From positions 18,866 to 82,865 of the forward strand of contig JAURIR010000003.1 in the NCBI GenBank assembly GCA_030832645.1: DNA of 64,000 bases, in the 5' to 3' direction. The DNA comes from Chitinophagales bacterium. GTDB taxonomy: Bacteria > Bacteroidota > Bacteroidia > Chitinophagales > Chitinophagaceae. The notes beneath the pieces are model-generated. The model was given only the letters and a program-made list of their open reading frames with translations, searched no databases and was not told where the DNA came from. The stretch's first letter is position 1. Each line of letters begins with the position of its first letter. The position numbers were made by a program, and so were the translations under genes. Below, in pieces: positions 52,904 through 60,596 of the stretch.

Positions 52904-54304
52904 ATGAATAAATTATTTTCTTTGATTGTCTTTCTATTCATCTCGGCATTCACTCTCAATGCCCAAGAGAAAACTCTTTCTCTGGAAAATGTATTAAGTA
53001 TTGTTCGAAAATACCATCCTGTTGTCATGCAATCTGCACTGCAGATAGAACAAGCTTCAAACTCTCTTTTAGCATCTCGTGGTGTATTTGACCCTGCACT
53101 TCAAATCAACAACGAGCGAAAAACATTTGATAGCAAGCAATATTTCAATTATTATAATCCTGAATTGAAAATTCCAACATGGTACGGAGTAGATTTTAAA
53201 GCCGGAGTAGAAAACAATATTGGTCAGAGTTTAGATCCGTCTTTTACGTTGAATAAAAGTTCTTACGTGGGGGTGTCTTTGGATCCTTTCAAAGGGTTGA
53301 TCTATGATAAACGAAGAGCTGCTGTTCAACAAGCAGCTGCAATGGTGAAACTTTCCAAGCAGGAACAACGTGTGGTTGTAAACGATCTGTTGTTCGAGGC
53401 AACAGACGCTTATTGGAACTGGGTGAACACATTTTTAGTGCAACAAGTGTTGGCGGAAGTAGTCCAAAATAATATCTCTCGTTTTGAATTTGTAAAACAA
53501 GCCTTCCAATTCGGAGACAGGGCTTCGATTGATACTATTGAAGCACTCGCTCAATTGCAGTCGGTGCAATCCTTGCGATTGCAGGCTGATCTTGATCTGC
53601 AAAAAGCACGTTTTCTATTGAGTAACTACTTCTGGAACGAAGAAAATCAACCCTATGTATTTGGAGGAGAAGTAATTCCAGATACACTTAGCAATCAGTT
53701 CAATCCAGGTGCAGTTGAATTACCCAACTTATCTTTTCTTTTGAATAGAGCGATGGTCGAGCATCCTAAACTGATAAGTTTTGACAATAAAAGAGATTTC
53801 TTGGAGATAGAGAAAAAGGTAAAGACGCTTGAATTACTTCCAAGTTTCAAGATGAGCTATAATTTTTTGAACAAAGGGTACGCATTAGCAGACGTCACGA
53901 AACAAGCACTTTTTCAAAATAATTACAAGTACGGAGTTTCTTTTGGATTGCCTCTGCTTCAACGTCAGGCAAGAGGGGAATTGAGCAAGACCAAAAATAA
54001 AATTGCCGAAATCGACTATGGTCGAAAACTTTCCGAATTGGAAATCCAAAATAAGGTGAGAGCCGCTTATGCAGAATCTACTTTACTATTAAATCAGCTC
54101 ACTGTTTTTCAGCAGAATTTCATCAACAACAAGAAATTGCTGGAGGCTGAAAATGCAAAATTCACTGTAGGAGAGAGCAGTATGTTTTTGGTGAACGCAC
54201 GTGAAATGAAATTAATCGAAACGCAACAAAAACTTATTTCGCTCAAAACAAAGTTTTTCAAAAGTATAATCGCAAATCAGTGGGCCGCAGGCTTACTTAG
54301 GTAA
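52904..54304 (+). CDS. TolC-family outer-membrane efflux protein
   Basis: 466 residues, signal MNKLFSLIVFLFISAFTLNAQ. Two structural repeats of helix pairs are evident: SLENVLSIVRKYHPVVMQSA opens the first, and KNKIAEIDYGRKLSELEIQNKVRAAYAES lies in the second, with VGESSMFLVNAREMKLIETQQK near the end. It would form the outer-membrane duct for the ABC/HlyD pair. Its last codons overlap the convergent gene by 8 bases. Confidence 0.92.
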   Translation: MNKLFSLIVFLFISAFTLNAQEKTLSLENVLSIVRKYHPVVMQSALQIEQASNSLLASRGVFDPALQINNERKTFDSKQYFNYYNPELKIPTWYGVDFKAGVENNIGQSLDPSFTLNKSSYVGVSLDPFKGLIYDKRRAAVQQAAAMVKLSKQEQRVVVNDLLFEATDAYWNWVNTFLVQQVLAEVVQNNISRFEFVKQAFQFGDRASIDTIEALAQLQSVQSLRLQADLDLQKARFLLSNYFWNEENQPYVFGGEVIPDTLSNQFNPGAVELPNLSFLLNRAMVEHPKLISFDNKRDFLEIEKKVKTLELLPSFKMSYNFLNKGYALADVTKQALFQNNYKYGVSFGLPLLQRQARGELSKTKNKIAEIDYGRKLSELEIQNKVRAAYAESTLLLNQLTVFQQNFINNKKLLEAENAKFTVGESSMFLVNAREMKLIETQQKLISLKTKFFKSIIANQWAAGLLR

Positions 54305-55352
54305 GTTTGATGGCGATGTGCTTTACTTTTTTCCTTTTCCATGTATAACTGATATGTACAATACCATCGGATGATTGTATCACCGTAGGATAGGAAAATT
54401 CTCCTTTTGGTTCATTCTCTAATACCAGCAAGGGTTTCCAATGAATTCCGTCGTCTGAAATGGATACATTCAACGGCGATCTGTCGCTCCATCCATCTTC
54501 TTCTCGTTCTTTTGGTTTCACATGATTGTAGACCAATATATGTCTTCCATCTTTCAATGTGATGGCGTCGATACCTGAATTTGGATTGGGCAAATTCGTT
54601 GGGCTGAGCATGCTCCAGGTTTTACCATTGTCGTAGCTCCATGTTTGATTGATTGTGCCGTTTGTGCTTCTGCACAATGCTTGCAGTGTATTGCTGTTGT
54701 GGCGTAAAATCGAAGGTTGAATTCCGGTCAATGGTTTAGCATCGTTTAGATCAGGCCCTTTCTCCCATGTTTTTCCATTATCATTGGTATATTCAAAATG
54801 CACCTTCCATCCATCTCGCTCTGTACTAGATGGACATACCAGAGTATCCCCTATCAGTAAGGGCCTGTTTTTAATAGGCCCAAGAATTCCATCAGGTAAT
54901 TTTTCTGGCTTCGACCACGTTATTCCATTGTCATAGCTTCTTACCAACCAGCCCGTCCAATCAATTACCCTAGGTCCTATTTTATAAAATAAGATCAGTT
55001 CACCACCCGGAACTTGATACAATACCGGGTTGTAGCATGCGTACCTGGTTTGCTGATCAATGATGCCCTCAGCTGCCACCTCTGGCACCGTCCATTTACT
55101 TCCTATCAATCTGCTTACATAAATATTTACATCCTTGAAACCTTCTCTGGTTCCACCAAACCACGCTGCTACAATGCCTTTGGGCGTTTCGGCCATAGTG
55201 GATGCATGACATTGAGGGAAGGGAGCATCCTCGTATATGAATTCATCTACGACGATACCTTTTCTAACACTATCCTGAATTTCGGTTCTATGAACTTGCG
55301 CAAATGAACTCAGTGATACAAGCAATGCAATAAAGAAGTTTGTTGTTTTCAT
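54297..55352 (-). CDS. Sialidase-like BNR-repeat protein, exported
   Basis: 351 residues, signal MKTTNFFIALLVSLSSFAQ. Asp boxes: SYDNGITW, TNDNGKTW, SYDNGKTW and SDDGIHW. The block HASTMAETPKGIVAAWFGGTREG is characteristic of the BNR_2 (PF13088) branch; there is no FRIP motif, unlike the true GH33 sialidase encoded at 59433. A sialidase or other exo-glycosidase is possible. It begins one base after the Nramp-UspA stop, so the two are probably cotranscribed. Confidence 0.85.
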   Translation of the reverse strand: MKTTNFFIALLVSLSSFAQVHRTEIQDSVRKGIVVDEFIYEDAPFPQCHASTMAETPKGIVAAWFGGTREGFKDVNIYVSRLIGSKWTVPEVAAEGIIDQQTRYACYNPVLYQVPGGELILFYKIGPRVIDWTGWLVRSYDNGITWSKPEKLPDGILGPIKNRPLLIGDTLVCPSSTERDGWKVHFEYTNDNGKTWEKGPDLNDAKPLTGIQPSILRHNSNTLQALCRSTNGTINQTWSYDNGKTWSMLSPTNLPNPNSGIDAITLKDGRHILVYNHVKPKEREEDGWSDRSPLNVSISDDGIHWKPLLVLENEPKGEFSYPTVIQSSDGIVHISYTWKRKKVKHIAIKLT

Positions 55353-55353
55353 T

Positions 55354-57234
55354 TTATAAGTTGATAACCAATACAGGAATTTTTAAATTATGTCTCACGC
55401 CGTCTACTGTTTGACCATACACCATGTCTTTGATTCCTTTGTGACCATGCGAACCAATTACAAGAAGATCAATTGTATTTTCTTCAACAATTCTGGTGAT
55501 TTCATTGATCCGGTCATTGAATCCTAAACAACTTTTTGCGGAGAGATTTCTAGAAGAAAGTTCAAGCGCATACTTATCGAGTCGTTGCTGATCTATTCTA
55601 GTTTCCATATCATCTACTGCATCTCCCATCAATCGAGTAGCAGCACTTTCTACGATATGTATGAGATAATAAGTTGATTCATTATTCCCCTGCCCCAATG
55701 CATGCGCAATCAATCTCTTGTCGTTCTTGCTAAAGTCGAGTGCTATACCTATCTTATTGTAAGAAGGAATTTCAATTGGAATGGAATCATCTGCTTCGGG
55801 GTGCAACTTGATTTCGCCTTCGTGCTGCTTGTTCATGAAGGGGTATACAACCGCTACTATCAATAAAACTATAAATGCCAATCCCCCTAAAACGATCAGT
55901 AGTTTTACATAGGTATTTTCAGAATCATGGAAATAACTCACCGCCTGCTCAACTACCATTCGAATATTCAAATACACCAAAATCAAAGTGATCAGAGATG
56001 CGAGGCCGATGATCAATGGTTTGATAGCAAAGTCCCCCATTTTTTTCTTATCACTTGTAAAGTGTATCAATGGAATGATCGCAAATCCAAGTTGCAGACT
56101 CAACAATACCTGGCTGAATATTAGCAGCGCATCTACATTTTCTTCTCCTTTTATTAGAATAACCAAAATTGCAGGCACAACAGCTACCAATCGTGTAATC
56201 AACCTTCTTACCCACGGAGTAATTCGAAGATGTAAATACCCTTCCATTACAATTTGTCCAGCAAGCGTACCCGTTACTGTAGAACTTTGCCCAGCTGCTA
56301 TCAGTGCTACTGCAAATAAAGTAGGTGCAAGGTTTGAACCAAGAATTGGTGCAAGCATTTCGTGTGCCTGTTTTATTGCAACTACGTCGTTTCTGCCCGT
56401 TTTATAAAAAACAGTGGCAGACAGAATTAAGATGAAGGCATTCACAAAAAATGCAGCATTGAGGGCAATGGCAGAGTCGAAGAAATTCATCTTCAACGCT
56501 TTTTTAATTCCTTCCTTATCACGTTTTATTTTTCTTGTTTGTACCAAGGCTGAATGCAAATAAAGATTATGTGGCATTACGGTTGCGCCGATGATACCGA
56601 TGGCAATATACAATGCCTCTTCGTTTGGAATTCTTGGGATAAATCCTTTTACTATTTCATTCAACGGAGGTTTTGCCAATATCATCTCTGAAAGAAAACT
56701 GAATCCGATGATCGCTACCAGGCAAATGATAAATGCTTCCATCTTTCGAATACCCAATCGCTGTAAAAAAAGAAATAAAAATGTATCGACTACTGTAAAT
56801 AAGATACCCCAAAGCAACGACAAGCCAGTCAACAACTGTATTCCGATTGCCATTCCAAGAATCTCTGCGAGGTCTGTTGCGGCTATGGCAATTTCAGCCA
56901 GGATGTAAAAAGCAAAATTTACAAGTCGCGGATAGGTTTCCCTATTGGCTTGTGCTAAATCTCTTCCTCTTACAATACCCAATCTGGCAGATAAACTTTG
57001 GAGTAACAGTGCCATCAGGTTACTCATTAAGAGTACCCATATCAACGTATATCCGAACTTACTTCCTCCTGCAAGATCGGTAGCCCAATTGCCCGGGTCC
57101 ATATATCCAACACTTACAAGATAGGCCGGTCCAAAAAATGCAAGAATACGTTTGATCCCTTTGCTTTTTCCCGTATCTACACTTTGATTGACATCCCCAA
57201 GTGAAGTAAATTCTTTATGATGTTCTCTGGCCAT
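55354..57234 (-). CDS. mntH: Nramp divalent metal transporter fused to a C-terminal universal stress (UspA) domain
   Basis: 626 residues. Residues about 28-470 are an Nramp carrier with both metal-site motifs: DPGN (46-49, TM1) and MPHN (220-223, TM6). After a cytoplasmic linker, residues about 492-626 are a UspA domain (YNKIGIALDFSKNDK ... LLVIGSHGHKGIKDMVYGQT), whose G-x2-G-x9-G nucleotide loop is followed by Gln, not Ser/Thr. The carrier takes up Mn/Fe with protons; the UspA part may sense nucleotide. Divergent from nanA. Confidence 0.93.
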   Translation of the reverse strand: MAREHHKEFTSLGDVNQSVDTGKSKGIKRILAFFGPAYLVSVGYMDPGNWATDLAGGSKFGYTLIWVLLMSNLMALLLQSLSARLGIVRGRDLAQANRETYPRLVNFAFYILAEIAIAATDLAEILGMAIGIQLLTGLSLLWGILFTVVDTFLFLFLQRLGIRKMEAFIICLVAIIGFSFLSEMILAKPPLNEIVKGFIPRIPNEEALYIAIGIIGATVMPHNLYLHSALVQTRKIKRDKEGIKKALKMNFFDSAIALNAAFFVNAFILILSATVFYKTGRNDVVAIKQAHEMLAPILGSNLAPTLFAVALIAAGQSSTVTGTLAGQIVMEGYLHLRITPWVRRLITRLVAVVPAILVILIKGEENVDALLIFSQVLLSLQLGFAIIPLIHFTSDKKKMGDFAIKPLIIGLASLITLILVYLNIRMVVEQAVSYFHDSENTYVKLLIVLGGLAFIVLLIVAVVYPFMNKQHEGEIKLHPEADDSIPIEIPSYNKIGIALDFSKNDKRLIAHALGQGNNESTYYLIHIVESAATRLMGDAVDDMETRIDQQRLDKYALELSSRNLSAKSCLGFNDRINEITRIVEENTIDLLVIGSHGHKGIKDMVYGQTVDGVRHNLKIPVLVINL

Positions 57235-57287
57235 ACCGTATACGAATCTAAAAAATATTTATGTCTCGATTAGATAAATAGTTACAT

Positions 57288-57295
57288 TAACTTTA
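57288..57295 (+). promoter_or_regulatory. -7-like box upstream of nanA
   Basis: TAACTTTA, 18 bases before ATG 57314, is the same variant seen at 4075, 46566 and 46780. No clear -33 box. Confidence 0.35.
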
Positions 57296-57313
57296 AATAA
57301 TCAAGCCTTCCAT

Positions 57314-58234
57314 ATGAAATTTAAAAAGTTGAGTGGAATCATCCCTGCTACCTTTACACCCATGCACCCCGATGGGAGTCTTCATCTTGAAGCCATCCCA
57401 TCTTATTATGAATTGCTCATTCGCAATACTATTTCTACCATTTTTATTTGTGGTACAACCGGGGAAGGTGAGCTATTGACTAAAGAAGAGCGAATGATGG
57501 TTGCTGAAAAATGGTTAGAGGTCTCTTCAACCAATAAGCAGTTCAAAGTAATCGTTGTGGCTGGCTCCAATAGAATAGACGAGGCCATCGCCTTGGCCAA
57601 GCATGCTGAAAAAAATGGGGCTTATGGCATTTCATACATATCCCCGTATTATTACAAGCCAGGCACTATTGATGCGTTGATCGAGTGTTGCAAAAAAGTA
57701 GCAGCTGCTGTTCCTTCACTACCATTTTATTATTATCATATACCGATACTTACGCATGTCAAATTTTCTATGATTGAATTTTTACAAAAAGCAGATAGCC
57801 AAATAACAAATCTGGCTGGTGTTAAGTATTCGGACGAAGACCATGTAGATTATCTTAAATGCTTACAGTTTAACAACGGCAGTCATGATATATTTTGGGG
57901 GAAGGATGAAACGTTATTGAGTGCCTTATCTATCGGTGCATCAGCCGCTATCGGGAGCACCTATAACTATATGACACCACTCTATGCATCTATTTTAGAC
58001 GCTTTCAATGTAAAGGATATTGTAACAGCACAAAACCTTCAAGTGAAATCTGTTGAAGTGGTAAATCTATTGTATAAATATACTGGACTCTCCACAGGTA
58101 AATACATGATGAAATTACTTGGCGTTGATTGCGGGCCGTCTAGAAGTCCTCTTTCAAATTTATCTTCAATGCAAATGAAATCACTGGAAGAAGATTTAAA
58201 AAGTATTGGGTTCTCTAATTTTTGCATGAAATGA
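57314..58234 (+). CDS. nanA: N-acetylneuraminate lyase (DapA-type aldolase)
   Basis: 306 residues, the normal length. The carboxylate-binding loop is CGTTGEGELLT, the conserved Tyr141 lies in YYYHIP and the Schiff-base Lys171 in AGVKYSD, the layout of sialic acid lyases. Cleaves N-acetylneuraminate to N-acetylmannosamine and pyruvate. The next gene's ATG overlaps its stop (ATGA), and together with the sialidase gene this is a compact nan operon. Confidence 0.9.
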   Translation: MKFKKLSGIIPATFTPMHPDGSLHLEAIPSYYELLIRNTISTIFICGTTGEGELLTKEERMMVAEKWLEVSSTNKQFKVIVVAGSNRIDEAIALAKHAEKNGAYGISYISPYYYKPGTIDALIECCKKVAAAVPSLPFYYYHIPILTHVKFSMIEFLQKADSQITNLAGVKYSDEDHVDYLKCLQFNNGSHDIFWGKDETLLSALSIGASAAIGSTYNYMTPLYASILDAFNVKDIVTAQNLQVKSVEVVNLLYKYTGLSTGKYMMKLLGVDCGPSRSPLSNLSSMQMKSLEEDLKSIGFSNFCMK

Positions 58235-59436
58235 TTCGAAGCAAATCTTATCCCTGGATCATCACTGGACTTCTCGCAGGAGTGGCGATGTTGAATTACA
58301 TCGATCGTCAGATGATTTCTACCATGCGACCTGCCATGCAGGTGGATATTGGAGAATTGACACTTGCAGCAAATTTTGGGAGACTGATGGCGGTTTTCTT
58401 ATGGGTGTACGGCAGTATCAGTGCTTTCTCAGGCGTTATCGCAGATAGAATCAACCGCAAATGGTTGATTGTTGCCAGCCTGTTTATTTGGTCTACACTC
58501 ACGTTGTGCAATGCATTTGCAACAAGCTTTGATCAGTTGTATATGCTTCGTGCCTTGATGGGGTTCAGTGAAGCACTTTATTTTCCTGCCGCCTTATCAC
58601 TTATTGCAGATTACCACGATCATCGAACAAGGTCAAGGGCTGTCGGTATTCATGCAACAGGCATATACCTGGGCCAAGTATTTGGCGGATTTGGATCTAC
58701 GATCTCAAAGGCATATTCCTGGCAACATACATTTTTATTGTTTGGTATCATCGGAATGGCCTATGCGTTACTATTGATTTTCTTCGTTCACGAAAAGGAA
58801 CGCGAGAAAACAGAAACAAGTTTTGAATTGGGCACCCACCTTAAATCCTTGTTTACCTCTCTTCCTTTTTGGATCATTCTTTTATATTTCACCATCCCAT
58901 CGTTACCTGGATGGGCCATTAAAAATTGGGCTCCTACATTGATTGCAAACAGTTTGCATCTCGACATGGCCGTTGCAGGTCCATTGACTACCATCTCTAT
59001 TTCTTTGTCATCTTTTTTTGGCGTACTGATTGGGGGCAGCTTGGCTGATAAATGGTATCAATCAAATCCCAGAGGAAGAATTTATACTAGTGCAATTGGA
59101 TTGGCACTGACGATCCCCTCGCTGATCTTACTTGGATTCGGTACGGGATTTCTTTCCATCATTTCTGCGGCAGTTTTTTTTGGATTGGGATTTGGAATGT
59201 TCGATACCAATAACATGCCGATACTTTGTCAATTTGTTGACAAGAACCAACGAGCAACTGGGTACGGGTTTTTGAATATGGGTGGAATTTTTGCAGGTGC
59301 TATCATCACAGATTTTCTTGGTAAGTCAACCGATGCGGGCCATCTTGGAAGAGATCTGGCGTATTTATCAATTGTTGTCTTATTAATCATTACAGTACAA
59401 TTAAGTTTTCTTCGTCCTAAAAAAATTACTACTTGA
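58231..59436 (+). CDS. MFS transporter, probable sialic acid carrier
   Basis: 402 residues from ATG 58231, overlapping the nanA stop; the TTG at 58222 is rejected. Twelve TM helices; MFS loop motifs are YIDRQMISTMRPAMQ in helix 1, GVIADRINRKW after helix 2 and DYHDHRTRSRAVGIH after helix 4. It resembles the anion:cation symporter branch (hexuronate or sialate). The position between nanA and sialidase argues for sialic acid uptake. Confidence 0.88.
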   Translation: MIRSKSYPWIITGLLAGVAMLNYIDRQMISTMRPAMQVDIGELTLAANFGRLMAVFLWVYGSISAFSGVIADRINRKWLIVASLFIWSTLTLCNAFATSFDQLYMLRALMGFSEALYFPAALSLIADYHDHRTRSRAVGIHATGIYLGQVFGGFGSTISKAYSWQHTFLLFGIIGMAYALLLIFFVHEKEREKTETSFELGTHLKSLFTSLPFWIILLYFTIPSLPGWAIKNWAPTLIANSLHLDMAVAGPLTTISISLSSFFGVLIGGSLADKWYQSNPRGRIYTSAIGLALTIPSLILLGFGTGFLSIISAAVFFGLGFGMFDTNNMPILCQFVDKNQRATGYGFLNMGGIFAGAIITDFLGKSTDAGHLGRDLAYLSIVVLLIITVQLSFLRPKKITT

Positions 59437-60596
59437 AAAAGACTTGGTTTATTTTTCTCCTTTTCATCAACAATGTGTTTGCGCAAGAAAGTATGGTCTT
59501 TCAGTCGAAAGAAGGAGGGTATGATTTTTTCAGAATACCTGCCATCGTACAAACAAGCACTGATCATCTGATTGCATTTGCAGAGGGACGAGTAAATGGT
59601 TCGGGCGATTTTGGGAATGTAGATATAGTGTATAAAATAAGTAAAAACGGCGGAAAAACTTGGGAGGCTCTTCATACACTGATTGATAATAAAATATTGC
59701 AAGCTGGAAATGCAGCACCCGTAATGGACTGGATGGACCCCGCTTATCCCAAAGGTGTATTGTATCTATTTTATAATACGGGTAATAATCATGAATACGA
59801 GGTAAGAAAAGGAAACGGCTTGAGAGAGGTTTGGTTTGTAAAATCATTCGATCACGGAAATTCCTGGACATCTCCAGTAAATATTACTACACAAGTACAT
59901 CGCCCATTACAGCCACAAACCAATCCGGCCTATCAATTCAAAGAAGATTGGAGGAGTTATGCCAATACACCCGGACATGGATTGCAGATTCAAACCGGGA
60001 ACTATAAAGGGCGAATATATATCCCTGCCAATCATTCTTCCGGTGATCCACAAAATGCATTCCACGATTATAGAGCGCATGCATATTATACGGATGATCA
60101 TGGAAAAACATTTCACCTTTCATCCACTATTGAAATACCAAGTTCTAATGAATCTACTGCTGCTGAACTGTCTAATGGCAATCTATTGGTAAACAGCAGA
60201 AATCAAAGTGGAAATCCTAAAAGAAGAATCATTGCGCTGAGCAGCAACGGTGGTGAAACATGGGATACTACCTACATATCTAGTACTTTGCTCGATCCCG
60301 TATGCCAGGCTTCCTTGTTAAATATTCATTTTAAAAACCGACATCATCTTCTCTTCTCCAATGCTTTTGCAGTGCAGCATAGGGATAGTTTAAGTATTCA
60401 TCATAGCAATGATGATGGTAAAACTTGGTCAAACAAGAAAATGATTGAAATTGCTGCACCTGGATTCAAAGGAGACTGGGCCGCATACAGTGATTTGGTC
60501 CTGATCAATAAACGTCGAATAGGAATTTTATATGAGCGGAATAATTACAAAGAAATAGTTTTCAGGTCGTTCGATCTAAGAGAGATTATAGATTGA
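59433..60596 (+). CDS. nanH: Exo-alpha-sialidase (GH33), TTG start
   Basis: 387 residues. TTG 59433 overlaps the MFS stop as TTGA and gives the signal (M)KKTWFIFLLFINNVFAQ. The FRIP motif is at 33-36 (FFRIPAIV), and Asp boxes are SKNGGKTW, SFDHGNSW, TDDHGKTF, SSNGGETW and SNDDGKTW. RIGILYERNNYKEIVF contains the late catalytic-Tyr region. Secreted, releases terminal sialic acid for NanA. The end overlaps the convergent DUF5916 gene by 11 bases. Confidence 0.93.
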   Translation: MKKTWFIFLLFINNVFAQESMVFQSKEGGYDFFRIPAIVQTSTDHLIAFAEGRVNGSGDFGNVDIVYKISKNGGKTWEALHTLIDNKILQAGNAAPVMDWMDPAYPKGVLYLFYNTGNNHEYEVRKGNGLREVWFVKSFDHGNSWTSPVNITTQVHRPLQPQTNPAYQFKEDWRSYANTPGHGLQIQTGNYKGRIYIPANHSSGDPQNAFHDYRAHAYYTDDHGKTFHLSSTIEIPSSNESTAAELSNGNLLVNSRNQSGNPKRRIIALSSNGGETWDTTYISSTLLDPVCQASLLNIHFKNRHHLLFSNAFAVQHRDSLSIHHSNDDGKTWSNKKMIEIAAPGFKGDWAAYSDLVLINKRRIGILYERNNYKEIVFRSFDLREIID

